The notes beneath the pieces were generated by a model that saw only the letters and a program-made list of their open reading frames with translations, did no database searches and was not told the DNA's origin. A DNA stretch of 61,691 nucleotides, from positions 1 through 61,691 of the forward strand of contig JAHQVR010000146.1 in assembly GCA_019634245.1 (NCBI GenBank). The letters are read 5' to 3'. Made by a program: the position numbers and the translations under genes. This DNA is from Gammaproteobacteria bacterium (lineage in GTDB: Bacteria; Pseudomonadota; Gammaproteobacteria; Granulosicoccales; Granulosicoccaceae). Of this stretch, positions 46,169 through 55,575 are shown piece by piece (position 1 is the stretch's first letter; each line of letters begins with the position of its first letter).

Positions 46169-47232
46169 GCCGGTACACCTCGAGTTCTATAGAACTGATA
46201 GTGAATTAATACATCCGTCGCTAGTAGAAAGAACAACAACATGCCTTGAAATACACCTGTCACGGCCAACGGCAAATTCAACGTGATCTGGGCGGTTTCA
46301 CCCCCTAAATAAGACAAAGCCATTAACAAGCCCGCAAACAAAACACCCACCGGATGCAACCGGCCCAGAAAGGCCACGATGATCGCGGTAAACCCATAGC
46401 CAGGCGATATCGTCGGTAGCAACTGACCAATTGGCCCCGCAACCTCAAACAATCCAGCACATCCAGCGGCCGCGCCACCAAACAATAGCGAAAACCAGAT
46501 AAGTGAAGATTGCTTAAAACCGGTCAAAAGCCCAGCGCGTGGAGCAGCGCCGTTTACTTTCAACGCAAAGCCAAGCAAGGTTCTAGACAGTAAAACCCAC
46601 CCAATCACGACAAACAACAGCGCCACAAGCGCTCCAACATTAAGCCGGGTACCTTCTAAAAGCACAGGCAGAAGTGCAGCGTCGTGAAACAAACGAGACT
46701 CAGGAAAATTAAAACCATCCGGGTCACGTAGGGGTCCGTGCACCAGCAGACTTAACAGCAAACTCGCCACATAGGTCAACATCAGGCTGGTGAGAATTTC
46801 GTTGGCATTGAATCGTGTGCGTAACAGGGCCGGAATGGCAGCCCACAGCATGCCACCCAGTACGCCAGCTACCACCATCAGTGGCAACACATACCACGCT
46901 TCCACCTCATAAAAATACAAGGCCACCGCGCCGCCACAAATGCCGCCCAATATTAGCTGGCCTTCTGCACCAATATTCCAAACTTGTGCACGAAAGCCAA
47001 TGGATAGTGCAACGCCTATTAAAATTAATGGAGAAGCCTTAACCATCAACTCCGCAAGACCATAGCGTGTGCTGACTGGCTCTATGAAAAACGCATAGAA
47101 CGCATCTGTCACAGGTATGCCCAACAAGGCGAATAATAGGAATCCTGCGAGTAGCGTTAGTAAGAGCGCAATCACCGGCGCTAATACACTCATCAACCTA
47201 GAGGGATGGGCTCTTTTTCGAAGCGCAATCAC
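46165..47232 (-). CDS. Nucleoside ABC transporter permease (NupP/YufP-like)
   Basis: A 355-residue permease with about ten helices. It shows the family pattern KASPLILIGVALSIGFRAQV, WNIGAEGQLILGGICGG and SPGYGFTAIIVAFLGRLHPVG. It overlaps the ATPase gene by four bases at its start and the second permease by four bases at its end, so the three are translated as a unit. Confidence 0.93.
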   Translation of the reverse strand: MIALRKRAHPSRLMSVLAPVIALLLTLLAGFLLFALLGIPVTDAFYAFFIEPVSTRYGLAELMVKASPLILIGVALSIGFRAQVWNIGAEGQLILGGICGGAVALYFYEVEAWYVLPLMVVAGVLGGMLWAAIPALLRTRFNANEILTSLMLTYVASLLLSLLVHGPLRDPDGFNFPESRLFHDAALLPVLLEGTRLNVGALVALLFVVIGWVLLSRTLLGFALKVNGAAPRAGLLTGFKQSSLIWFSLLFGGAAAGCAGLFEVAGPIGQLLPTISPGYGFTAIIVAFLGRLHPVGVLFAGLLMALSYLGGETAQITLNLPLAVTGVFQGMLLFFLLATDVLIHYQFYRTRGVPA

Positions 47233-48707
47233 AAGCGAGTTTGACCTCCCATGAGTAATCCCACTTCAGCCACTGAGACATTCGCCGTTGGATAAATGTC
47301 TGAGAGTTTGCCAGCACACAGAGCTCCGATGCGATCGGTGAGCGACAACAGTTCATCAAGATCTTGCGAGACTACTAAAACCGCAGATCCCTGTTGGGCT
47401 AATGCTTGAAGAGCTCGATGTATATCAATAGCAGCACCTGCATCAACACCCCAGGTTGGTTGGGATACCACTAACACTTCCGGCTGTTGTAGGACTTCAC
47501 GACCAACAATAAATTTTTGCAGATTCCCTCCCGATAACGAGGCAGCTGTGCTATTCGGCCCATTGCACTGAACATTAAACTGCTCGATGATCTCGCCGGC
47601 AAAGTGTCTGGCTCGTTGCCATCGGATCCATCCAAATTGGCGAAACGATTTTCTATGAAAGCCGGTAAGTAGAGCATTTTCAGCCAAAGTCATGGTCGGT
47701 ACCGCTGCGTGCCCCAAGCGCTCTTCGGGAACACAGCACAACCCCAAGCGTCGTCGAGTGCCAGCATCTACCGCCCCTACAGAACGCTGATCTAACAGCA
47801 CGGCATCGTCGGCCGAAGGTGTCTCACCCGATATCAAACTCATCAATTCATCTTGTCCATTCCCCGCAACACCAGCAATACCGACAATTTCTCCCGCACA
47901 GACCTGTAGCTGGATTAATGGTGTATTCACACTCAGTCGTATTGTGTCAGCAACCGGTTTCTGCACACGCTCAACCTGTTCCAGTTCGGTGCCCATCATC
48001 AACGCGGCCAGGCTTGTGGCTGTTTCTTCTTGCGGATTAGCGGTGGCCACACACTGGCCATTGCGCAATATTGTCGCTTCGTCGCACAACACTCGAATTT
48101 CTTCGAGTTTGTGACTGATATATAAAATGGCAACACCCTCTGAACGGAGTCTTTTTAGCGTTTGAAAAAGATCGGATACTTCTTGGGGGGTGAGTACCGA
48201 AGTTGGCTCATCCATGATGAGTAACCTCGGGTCTTGCAATAAACAGCGAACGATTTCTATGCGCTGCCGCTCGCCCACTGACAGCGTATAGACGCTGCGC
48301 GTTGGATCTAGCGGCAAGCCATAGCGCTCTGACACCTCAATGATTTCTTCGGCTAACGCATCATTGGCATCCCGACCAATGCCCAGCGCAATATTCTCCA
48401 GCACAGATAAGGATTCGAACAAAGAGAAATGCTGGAAAACCATGGCGATTCCCAGGGATCTGGCGGTCACCGGGCTGTCGATGTTGACTGACTTTCCGCG
48501 CCACTGTATGCCGCCTGCATCGGCAGCAAGCAGACCGTAGAGCACTTTGACTAATGTGCTTTTACCCGCACCGTTCTCACCCAGCAGCGCGTGAATGGTG
48601 CCTTCTTTTATCGTTAGTCCAACACGATCGTTGGCCAGACACCCAGGAAACGCTTTGGTGATACCGACCAGTTGAACCAAGGGACTATGGTGAGCTGAGT
48701 CTGTCAT
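47229..48707 (-). CDS. Nucleoside ABC transporter ATPase (NupO/YufO-like)
   Basis: A 492-residue double ATPase. The first domain is complete: Walker A LLGENGAGKST, signature LSVGERQRIEI, Walker B LLIMDEPTSVLTP. The second has a reduced Walker A (GVAGNGQDEL), an intact signature LSGGNLQKFIVGREV and an altered Walker B (VLVVSQPTWGVDAG), the usual asymmetry in this family. ATG 48707 is preferred over TTG 48713. It is the first gene of the importer operon, divergent from guaD. Confidence 0.94.
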   Translation of the reverse strand: MTDSAHHSPLVQLVGITKAFPGCLANDRVGLTIKEGTIHALLGENGAGKSTLVKVLYGLLAADAGGIQWRGKSVNIDSPVTARSLGIAMVFQHFSLFESLSVLENIALGIGRDANDALAEEIIEVSERYGLPLDPTRSVYTLSVGERQRIEIVRCLLQDPRLLIMDEPTSVLTPQEVSDLFQTLKRLRSEGVAILYISHKLEEIRVLCDEATILRNGQCVATANPQEETATSLAALMMGTELEQVERVQKPVADTIRLSVNTPLIQLQVCAGEIVGIAGVAGNGQDELMSLISGETPSADDAVLLDQRSVGAVDAGTRRRLGLCCVPEERLGHAAVPTMTLAENALLTGFHRKSFRQFGWIRWQRARHFAGEIIEQFNVQCNGPNSTAASLSGGNLQKFIVGREVLQQPEVLVVSQPTWGVDAGAAIDIHRALQALAQQGSAVLVVSQDLDELLSLTDRIGALCAGKLSDIYPTANVSVAEVGLLMGGQTRL

Positions 48708-48792
48708 AAACAACGCGATCGAATTCTAGAGCACTATACTGGACACATAGAAGGCTTGCTACACTCTAATGGTGCATTGACCAGCGTAAACT
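48708..48792. promoter_or_regulatory. Divergent promoter region, nucleoside importer / guaD
   Basis: Only about 85 bases separate the divergent ATPase and guanine deaminase genes. On the minus strand TATAGT (48738-48733) is a fair -10 box with a weak TAGCAA -35 at 17 bases. On the plus strand TACACT before the guaD start could be a -10. Shared control of uptake and deamination is plausible. Confidence 0.35.
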
Positions 48793-50109
48793 ATGGACAA
48801 CAAAACGACAGCCACAAACCCCATCGCTTTTAGAGGCAGCTTTCTGCACTGCCTGGACAAACCATCTGCGGGCCACCATGACGCCGTCGAGTATTTTGAT
48901 GACGCTGTGCTTTTGGTGGAAGATGGTCATATCTCCGCTCTGAACCCCGTGACTAGCGCCCGATTGCCCGCGAATACAGAATTGGTGGATCTTCGTGGCT
49001 ATCTCATCGTCCCAGGCTTTATCGACACACACGTGCACTACCCGCAGGTGGATGCCATAGCGAGCTATGGTACTCAGCTACTTGAATGGCTGGAAAAATA
49101 CACCTTCCCTCTAGAGGAAACATTTATTGACCCAACGGTGGCGAGCACTACCGCTGCGTTCTTTCTCGATGAGCTGTTACGCAATGGCACCACCACCGCC
49201 CTAGTATTCGGCACCGTACACAAAGAGTCGGTCGATCAGTTTTTTTCAGAAACCACCAAGCGTAATTTACGTATGATCGCAGGCAAAGTTCTGATGGACC
49301 GAAACGCGCCTAAAGCATTATGCGATACCGTCATATCGGGTTATGAGGACAGCATTGAGCTAATAAACCGTTGGCATGGCAAAAATAGGATTGGCTATGC
49401 AGTGACGCCTCGATTCGCCCCCACTAGCAGCGACGCTCAACTAGAAATGGCTGGCCAGCTTCTACAGGAGCACCCCGACCTTCACTTACATACTCACCTT
49501 GCGGAGAACGCAGCAGAATGCGACTGGGTGGCCGATCTGTTTCCCAATGCGATGGACTACTTGCATGTGTATGAACAATATGGTCTCGTGCGTAAACGCT
49601 CGGTCTTTGCACACGCGTTGCATCTGGATGATTCTGCCTGGGATCGACTATCCAGTGCTGGAGCTTCCGTTGCACACTGCCCAACTTCAAATCTCTTTAT
49701 TGGCAGCGGTTTATTCAACTTAAAAGCGGCAATGAGCCGCAATATACCCGTTGGGCTTGGCACCGATGTAGGCGGAGGGGATAGTTTTTCAATACTTCGA
49801 ACGCTCAATGAAGCCTACAAAGTTCAGCAACTGCAAAAGGTGTCTTTATCTCCAGAAACTGCTCTATATCTAGCCACGCTGGGTGGCGCCCGGGCTTTGG
49901 ATTTGGAGAACTATATCGGAAATTTTTCCGTGGGTAAGGAGTGCGATTTCGTGGTACTCAACGACAAAGCCACTCCACTGCTAGCGAAACGTTCTCGCGC
50001 AAACAACACCTGGCAAGACCAGTTGTTTATGTTGCAGATGCTGGGCGATGATCGATGTGTTTTCGATACGTATATTATGGGCCGGTCGGTAAAACGTGGC
50101 CGGCTTTGA
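48793..50109 (+). CDS. guaD: Guanine deaminase
   Basis: A 438-residue amidohydrolase that turns guanine into xanthine and ammonia. The first metal motif is PGFIDTHVHYPQ. The segment YGTQLLEWLEKYTFPLEETF is diagnostic for guanine deaminase. Further metal ligands are in LHTHLAENAAEC, FAHALHL and GTDVGGGDSFSILRT. No clear ribosome site is seen before the ATG. The divergent nucleoside importer supports a purine salvage or catabolism role. Confidence 0.95.
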   Translation: MDNKTTATNPIAFRGSFLHCLDKPSAGHHDAVEYFDDAVLLVEDGHISALNPVTSARLPANTELVDLRGYLIVPGFIDTHVHYPQVDAIASYGTQLLEWLEKYTFPLEETFIDPTVASTTAAFFLDELLRNGTTTALVFGTVHKESVDQFFSETTKRNLRMIAGKVLMDRNAPKALCDTVISGYEDSIELINRWHGKNRIGYAVTPRFAPTSSDAQLEMAGQLLQEHPDLHLHTHLAENAAECDWVADLFPNAMDYLHVYEQYGLVRKRSVFAHALHLDDSAWDRLSSAGASVAHCPTSNLFIGSGLFNLKAAMSRNIPVGLGTDVGGGDSFSILRTLNEAYKVQQLQKVSLSPETALYLATLGGARALDLENYIGNFSVGKECDFVVLNDKATPLLAKRSRANNTWQDQLFMLQMLGDDRCVFDTYIMGRSVKRGRL

Positions 50110-50349
50110 TCCGATTAGGATCGGCCATTCTCTGGTTGCAAACCTTAGTGACGCATAATTGGGCCACACCAGGAGTCGTGTCCAAATCCCATCATCGGCG
50201 GGTGTATTCCTAAGGTGAAAATCAATACCACTATAGTCAATAAAAACTGAAATAGTGTTGCGCCATGCTCTACGTGTATATAGTGCATGGCTAAATCAGG
50301 GATCAATTGGTCGCGCTATTTGATTGATGCATTGCTTTTTTAAAACCGT
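50110..50349. other. Convergent spacer, guaD / ferredoxin reductase
   Basis: A spacer of 240 bases without a supported gene. GATCC (50108-50112) pairs with GGATC (50118-50122), with outer GGCC/GGCC pairing possible; no T-run follows, so it is at most a weak terminator. An 18-codon ATG frame at 50287-50343 lacks a ribosome site. Just before the reductase stop there is a T-run (50335-50341). Confidence 0.35.
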
Positions 50350-51384
50350 TTAGCCGTCATTAACCCCGAGCCTTTCTTGCAGCTCAGAGCTCGTAGTGGT
50401 GTATTGCACATTGATTTTTTTATCTGGCTCAAGCGACTGTTTTATTGCGAACGCACACATGGCTGCTTCATGAAATCCACTTAAAATTAGCTTCTTTTTA
50501 CCAGGATAGGTGCTGACATCACCGACAGCATAGATTCCAGTTTCGCTGGTTTCAAAGGTCGTCTGGTCAATGGCTATGAGTTTACGCTCCAGTTCCAACC
50601 CCCAATTCTCAATAGGACCGAGCTTGGGCGACATGCCGAAAAACACCAACAGTTCGTCCAACGGTAGCGTCAATTCCGTTTTGTCTTCATCCCGTAAAAC
50701 AATGGTAAGACTGATTAATTTACCGTTTTCTACTTCATAGGCGGAGCTGGCCCCCAACAAAACTTTTAGTTTCCCGGCCTTTTCAAGTGCAAACATTTTT
50801 TCAACCGATGCTTCGGCTGCTCGAAAACGCTCAGTTCGATTAACCACCGTTATACTCTTGGCCGAATCAGCCAAATCGATCGCCCAATCCAGCGCGGAAT
50901 CTCCACCTCCCAGAATGATCAAGTCCTTACCGGCGTGTTGAGTTTTATCTCTAATGCGGTAGAACATTTGTGATCCTTCAAATTGATCAATCCCATCGAG
51001 TCGCAGTTTTACTGGTGTAAACGATCCAGCACCAGCCGCAATCACTATAGCTTTACAGTGAAATTCCAAACCCTTTTCGGTAGCGACAAAAAACTCGTGT
51101 TCACCCCGTTTTTCAAGCACTGACACGGTTTGATCAAAATGTAGCGTTGGGTCAAAGGGTTTAATCTGTTCAAGCAGACTATTGGTGAGTTCCAGCCCTG
51201 TGCACATGGGAATAGCCGGTATATCGTAAATGGGTTTATCGGGATACAACTCAGCACATTGACCACCTGCATAGGGCAAGGCATCCACCACTTGGCACTC
51301 AAGGTTTTGCAATCCGAGCTCAAACACCTGAAAGAGCCCTACCGGACCCGCTCCGATAATGACCACATCTGTCGAAATCGCCAT
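50350..51384 (-). CDS. Ferredoxin-NADP reductase, thioredoxin-reductase-like
   Basis: A 344-residue flavoprotein of the TrxR-like ferredoxin/flavodoxin-NADP reductase type. The FAD motif is VVIIGAGPVGLFQVFELG, then YAGGQCAELYPDKPIYDIPA, and the NADPH motif is LIILGGGDSALDWAIDLA. The redox CxxC of true thioredoxin reductase is absent in the NADPH domain, which separates the two. The second FAD motif is IYAVGDVSTYPG. AAGGGT lies before the ATG. It exchanges electrons between NADPH and ferredoxin; the partner is not in the window. Confidence 0.92.
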   Translation of the reverse strand: MAISTDVVIIGAGPVGLFQVFELGLQNLECQVVDALPYAGGQCAELYPDKPIYDIPAIPMCTGLELTNSLLEQIKPFDPTLHFDQTVSVLEKRGEHEFFVATEKGLEFHCKAIVIAAGAGSFTPVKLRLDGIDQFEGSQMFYRIRDKTQHAGKDLIILGGGDSALDWAIDLADSAKSITVVNRTERFRAAEASVEKMFALEKAGKLKVLLGASSAYEVENGKLISLTIVLRDEDKTELTLPLDELLVFFGMSPKLGPIENWGLELERKLIAIDQTTFETSETGIYAVGDVSTYPGKKKLILSGFHEAAMCAFAIKQSLEPDKKINVQYTTTSSELQERLGVNDG

Positions 51385-51429
51385 GAATACCCTTGTTAGC
51401 GGACTCTTTTCATTCTATCAGGGCGATGT

Positions 51430-52044
51430 TTAGTAAACATAGTGACGGTAGCCGAAACCCCATTGAAGTTCATCGATAAAATCCAGCCCGAGATAAATAT
51501 CACCAGAGAACAATGGACTAAGTAAGCCACCACCGACTCCGAGCTCAGAGACACTGCCTTCTCGATCAGAAAATCTATGAACGCCCACCGTGGTATACCA
51601 GCCCAATGGCTCAAATCCTAGGAAGCCGCTGTAAGCTCCCATAATACTCTCCATGCTAACTACGTCAGGTTCGTAGTCTTGAAATCCGGTCTGTGAGGTT
51701 TGCGCTCGATGGTAGCTCAGCTTCAAAGCCACCGGTGCACCGTTAAACGGTCGGAATGCCGTTCGATACAACAATCCCAAGCCGTAGGCTTGGCCTTTGG
51801 ATCGGCCCAGTTCGGTAGAGCCAAAATCTGCGTGAAGATTCCACTTGGAAGAAAGAGATACACCGACTCGGACACCGACGTGTCGATAACTCAGAGAGAT
51901 AAAATCGCCTTCGGAATAGCCCAGCTCAACACCAACGGAAGTCTGTTCGGTGCTATGGCTGGCAAATCCGTTTGCCAACCCGAAGTACTCAGCTAAAGCT
52001 GATGATGGCAACAGCAAAAGCAGTGTTGCCATCCAGAATTTCAC
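51430..52044 (-). CDS. YfaZ-like outer-membrane protein, second copy
   Basis: An exported beta-rich protein of about 204 residues, paralogous to its upstream neighbour. I place the start at GTG 52044, giving a 17-residue signal peptide (KFWMATLLLLLPSSALA then EYFG) that mirrors the neighbour's start; longer readings would overlap the neighbour's 3' end. Shared blocks: EYFGLANG, ISLSYRHVGVRVGVS, FGSTELGRSKG, YHRAQTSQTGFQDYE and the C-terminal LQWGFGYRHYVY, ending in the aromatic residue of outer-membrane barrels. Function unknown. Confidence 0.77.
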   Translation of the reverse strand: MKFWMATLLLLLPSSALAEYFGLANGFASHSTEQTSVGVELGYSEGDFISLSYRHVGVRVGVSLSSKWNLHADFGSTELGRSKGQAYGLGLLYRTAFRPFNGAPVALKLSYHRAQTSQTGFQDYEPDVVSMESIMGAYSGFLGFEPLGWYTTVGVHRFSDREGSVSELGVGGGLLSPLFSGDIYLGLDFIDELQWGFGYRHYVY

Positions 52045-52057
52045 GAAAAGAAAAGTC

Positions 52058-52696
52058 TTAGTTGATGAAGTGTCGGTAACCCACACCAAAGGTCATTTCG
52101 TCGACCAAATCCACACCGCCATAGAGCTCACCACTAGCCATAGGCACGATGAATCCACCGCCAAAACCCAGCTCGGTTTCACTATCATCGTTGTTGCCCG
52201 CTTCCGCACTCAGTCGATGAATACCGGCATTGAAATACCAACCGATATCACCATTAGCGCCAAGGCCAGATTTTCCACTAAACAAACCTTCCACAGCCAG
52301 TACGGTGAAGTCTACATCTTGAAAGCCAGTCCTTTCTTGCGAGGACAAGTGGTAGCTGACCTTAGCCGCAAAATCAACCGATGTGAACAAGCCTTCCACC
52401 ATGTAGAACGCGCCAAGACCGAAAGCATTTCCGTCGAAGTCGCCAAGTTCAGCTAGCCCGAAATCTCCAAACACCACTAACAAAGGTGAGGCTTTGAAAT
52501 TAACGCGTGCGCCGATGTTTTGGTAGTCAGCTTCAATGGCACCATAGTCACCAGTCACAAACGCACCTTCAACCGATAAGTTTGGGGCTAAGTCAAGATT
52601 CGCAGAACGACCATTCATCACCCCAAGATATTCTGCTTGGGCTGGCAGTGAGAGCACGGCAAGAGCAGCAGCCGCAATTATTTTCGTAAATTTCAT
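52058..52696 (-). CDS. YfaZ-like outer-membrane protein, first copy
   Basis: A 212-residue exported protein. The signal peptide KFTKIIAAAALAVLSLPAQA is followed by EYLGVMNGRSANLDL. Its blocks match the next gene: FGDFGLAELGDFDGNAFGLG, YHLSSQERTGFQDVD, GWYFNAGIHRLSAEAG and the end TFGVGYRHFIN. It is a small beta-barrel of the YfaZ type, probably in the outer membrane. The two genes are 13 bases apart and likely arose by tandem duplication. Confidence 0.8.
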   Translation of the reverse strand: MKFTKIIAAAALAVLSLPAQAEYLGVMNGRSANLDLAPNLSVEGAFVTGDYGAIEADYQNIGARVNFKASPLLVVFGDFGLAELGDFDGNAFGLGAFYMVEGLFTSVDFAAKVSYHLSSQERTGFQDVDFTVLAVEGLFSGKSGLGANGDIGWYFNAGIHRLSAEAGNNDDSETELGFGGGFIVPMASGELYGGVDLVDEMTFGVGYRHFIN

Positions 52697-52768
52697 TGAG
52701 TTGATTCCATGTCGATGAAAAGGCTTTAGGTACCAAAGATAAACGAGAAGAATGTCATAGGAGTATTA

Positions 52769-52803
52769 AAAAAACAACAAGGGTTCTAGTGTTCTAAACA
52801 CTC
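52769..52803 (-). terminator. Weak hairpin in the prfC/YfaZ spacer
   Basis: AGTGTT (52789-52794) pairs with AACACT (52798-52803) across a three-base loop. On the minus strand a T-run (52775-52769) follows about 13 bases after the stem. The stem is short and the T-run distant, so it may be a weak prfC terminator or an operator for the outer-membrane genes. Confidence 0.3.
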
Positions 52804-52881
52804 GCTGAACCTGTACTTAACCGTATTGAGTCAAAAGATAGTAAATGCGCAATCTTTAACCAAAAATTGACGCCAAACTGG

Positions 52882-54480
52882 TTAATTAAAAATCTGCTCG
52901 CGAGTTGCCAGAAACTCCACCTCTGGCCATCGCTCTTGTGTCATTTGCAGATTCACTCGGGTTGGCGCTAGGTAGACCAACTCATCGGCATGATCCAGCG
53001 CCAATTGACTGTCTAATTTTTTACGAAAGTCAGCGAGCATTTTTTCATCAGGGCATTTAATCCAACGGGTTTGTTGCACTCCCACTGCCTCAAACTGACA
53101 CTCCACTTTGTATTCATCGCGCAAACGCTGAGCGACCACTTCAAATTGTAATATACCGACTGCACCGAGAATAAGATCATTGTTGGTCAGCGGCTTAAAC
53201 AATTGAGTTGCACCCTCTTCGCACAACTGCGATAAGCCTTTTTGCAGAGCTTTCATTTTCAATGGATCTTTAAGCACCGCCCGGCGGAATAGCTCTGGTG
53301 CAAAGTTGGGAATACCGGTGAAGGCCAACTCTTCTCCAACCGTGAACGTATCCCCTATCCTTATAGTGCCGTGATTATGCAGCCCGATAATATCGCCACT
53401 AAAAGCCTCATCGACATGGCCACGATCAGAGGCTAAAAAAGTCAACGCATCATTGAATCGAACCTCCTTGCCTAGTCTGATGTGTTTGGCTTTCATGCCT
53501 TTTTGGTACTTGCCAGAACAAATTCGCACAAACGCCACGCGATCACGATGTTGCGGATCCATATTGGCTTGAATTTTAAAAGCGAATCCAGTGAACCCGG
53601 CTTCGTCGGGTTCAATCTGCCGGGTAACGGTCGATCGTGGTTGTGGCGCAGGAGCATACTCCACGAAGTCATCCAACAGTTCAGCTACACCAAAATTGTT
53701 GATGGCTGAACCAAAAAATACCGGTGTCAGCTCGCCAGCAAGGTAGGCGTCGTTATCCCATTCATTGCAAGCACCTTGTACCAGTTCGATTTCATCTCGT
53801 AGCTCGTCCGCCATATCTCCCAAGATCTCGTCGAGCCTAGGATCATCAAGCCGGTCGATCACATCACCTTCTTGCACCTTTCCCCCATGATTGGGCGAGT
53901 AAAAATGGACTGTACCGCGATGTAGGTGGTACACCCCCTTGAACCGTTTTCCCATACCGATGGGCCAGGTAATTGGTGCACAACGGATATTGAGCATGCG
54001 CTCAACTTCATCCATAAGTTCAATCGGATCTCGGCCTTCTCGATCAAGCTTGTTGATGAATGTCATAACCGGAGTGGTGCGCAGCCGGCATACATCCATC
54101 AGCTTTTCAGTACGAGCTTCGACACCTTTGGCAACGTCTATCACCATCAGTGCAGAGTCTACGGCCGTGAGTGTGCGATAGGTGTCTTCAGAAAAATCCT
54201 CATGCCCTGGCGTATCCAGTAAATTGACAATGCGCTCTTTATAGGGGAACTGCATCACCGATGAGGTCACTGAGATGCCGCGTTCCTGCTCCATCGCCAT
54301 CCAGTCAGAAGTGGCGTGCCTGGCGGCCTTACGCCCTTTGACGGTACCGGCAAGCTGAATAGCGCCACCGAACAACAACAGCTTTTCGGTCAGCGTCGTT
54401 TTACCCGCATCGGGGTGCGAAATGATTGCAAAGGTACGCCTGCGCGATATTTCGTCGCGCAAGTTCATGAGCTCGGTCAT
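52882..54480 (-). CDS. prfC: Peptide chain release factor 3
   Basis: A 532-residue GTPase that recycles RF1/RF2 after termination. G1 is [20 protein letters not shown]3 is [16 protein letters not shown]4 is [10 protein letters not shown], and [20 protein letters not shown] between them is typical of RF3. Length is within three of E. coli (529). Its place next to rimI and holD agrees with the enteric gene order. Confidence 0.97.
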   Translation of the reverse strand: MTELMNLRDEISRRRTFAIISHPDAGKTTLTEKLLLFGGAIQLAGTVKGRKAARHATSDWMAMEQERGISVTSSVMQFPYKERIVNLLDTPGHEDFSEDTYRTLTAVDSALMVIDVAKGVEARTEKLMDVCRLRTTPVMTFINKLDREGRDPIELMDEVERMLNIRCAPITWPIGMGKRFKGVYHLHRGTVHFYSPNHGGKVQEGDVIDRLDDPRLDEILGDMADELRDEIELVQGACNEWDNDAYLAGELTPVFFGSAINNFGVAELLDDFVEYAPAPQPRSTVTRQIEPDEAGFTGFAFKIQANMDPQHRDRVAFVRICSGKYQKGMKAKHIRLGKEVRFNDALTFLASDRGHVDEAFSGDIIGLHNHGTIRIGDTFTVGEELAFTGIPNFAPELFRRAVLKDPLKMKALQKGLSQLCEEGATQLFKPLTNNDLILGAVGILQFEVVAQRLRDEYKVECQFEAVGVQQTRWIKCPDEKMLADFRKKLDSQLALDHADELVYLAPTRVNLQMTQERWPEVEFLATREQIFN

Positions 54481-54517
54481 GGGAATGGTTTGACTATGAG
54501 TAGTGGCCAGTATAACG

Positions 54518-54985
54518 CTAGCTGATGAGCGTGCGGGCCATTACCACCGCATCTTCTCGACCGTCTGCGGAATCGTAGTAGTCCCGCCGGGTGCCAATCT
54601 CATTAAACCCTGAGTTAGCGTACAAACTAATGGCGCGTGGATTCGATGGCCTGACTTCCAGAAACATCATTTGGGCCTTGTGAGCCCGGGAAATTTCCAT
54701 CAGATGCTCGAGTAAGCGTCTGGCATAGCCTTGTTTTTGAAATGGTCGATCAATGCAAAGATTGAGGATATGAGCCTCATCAGCTCCAATTTGCAAGATG
54801 CCATAGCCCATCACATGATCGCCTTGCACCGCCATTACGCACTGATACCCTGAAGCGACACAATCGGCGAAAATTTTTTCGCTCCATGGGAATTCGTAAT
54901 TCTTCTGCTCCAAGGCAGCGATGGTGGGGACATCTTTGGGCTGCATAGGAAGAAACTGCAGCAAACTCTTACCCACTGCCACCAT
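54518..54985 (-). CDS. rimI: Ribosomal protein S18-alanine N-acetyltransferase
   Basis: A GNAT acetyltransferase of 155 residues that acetylates the N-terminal alanine of ribosomal protein S18. The acetyl-CoA loop is [17 protein letters not shown], then [20 protein letters not shown] and [15 protein letters not shown] 54985, two bases after the holD stop, gives normal RimI length; a longer frame running into holD is not needed. Gene order holD-rimI matches E. coli. Confidence 0.94.
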   Translation of the reverse strand: MVAVGKSLLQFLPMQPKDVPTIAALEQKNYEFPWSEKIFADCVASGYQCVMAVQGDHVMGYGILQIGADEAHILNLCIDRPFQKQGYARRLLEHLMEISRAHKAQMMFLEVRPSNPRAISLYANSGFNEIGTRRDYYDSADGREDAVVMARTLIS

Positions 54986-54987
54986 GT

Positions 54988-55575
54988 CTAGCGCCCGAGC
55001 CGATCCTGCAAGGCTTTTAGCGAGTTCCAGGCTTGCCGCTTGAGTTGTGGCGTTTGCTGCAACGTATGGAGCTCGGGCAAACAAAATCCATGCGCAGACG
55101 GCAACTCAAAATAGTGATCTGCTCGCATATCATTGCTGATGTGGGGTGTCGAAAAAAACAGTACCGCCCGAGTGCCAGCGTGAACCCGATGAGTCAGCGT
55201 TGATTCAGGCAGCAAAGATCCCTCCCCTAGTGCCACCATGCAAGTGCTACGCGGATCCAAATTGATCGAACGAAGCATATCATTCAGCAAACGTCCCGCT
55301 GTTTCGGACAATGGTAGAGACGGCATAACCAGAAGCACCTCCGCGTCTTCACGACCAAGCAATTCCAGTGATTTGCCACGGAATTTAAACTGAGCCACTG
55401 GTTGAGATAACAACCAACTGCCGAGGTTTTCAGGTGCACTGATGGTTTCAAGTTCGGATGTAGCGCTCTGAGTTACAGCGGTTTTAGTCGCACCAGTTTG
55501 CAAGGACTCTCTCAATATCCATGGAGTGACCCCCAAGGCCTCAAGACCCGCAAGTTGCCTGGCTGTGTAGGGCAT
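54988..55575 (-). CDS. holD: DNA polymerase III psi subunit (HolD-like), divergent
   Basis: A 195-residue protein recognised as HolD by two signs. First, gene order: it directly precedes rimI. Second, it shares the HolD outline with E. coli: the N-terminal ARQLAGLEALGVTPWILR (E. coli has a similar Q-L-Q-Q-L-G-I-T-Q-W-L-R run), the central VLLVMPSLPLSETAGRLLND plus MLRSINLDP, and the C-terminal LHTLQQTPQLKRQAWNSLKA. It is some 60 residues longer than E. coli psi, mainly through an insert between residues 25 and 75. Psi links the clamp loader to chi and SSB. Its ATG overlaps the pssA stop as TGATG. Confidence 0.72.
   Translation of the reverse strand: MPYTARQLAGLEALGVTPWILRESLQTGATKTAVTQSATSELETISAPENLGSWLLSQPVAQFKFRGKSLELLGREDAEVLLVMPSLPLSETAGRLLNDMLRSINLDPRSTCMVALGEGSLLPESTLTHRVHAGTRAVLFFSTPHISNDMRADHYFELPSAHGFCLPELHTLQQTPQLKRQAWNSLKALQDRLGR

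Noticed and set aside
50287..50343. An 18-codon ATG frame in the guaD/reductase spacer
   Set aside because: Too short and without a ribosome site.
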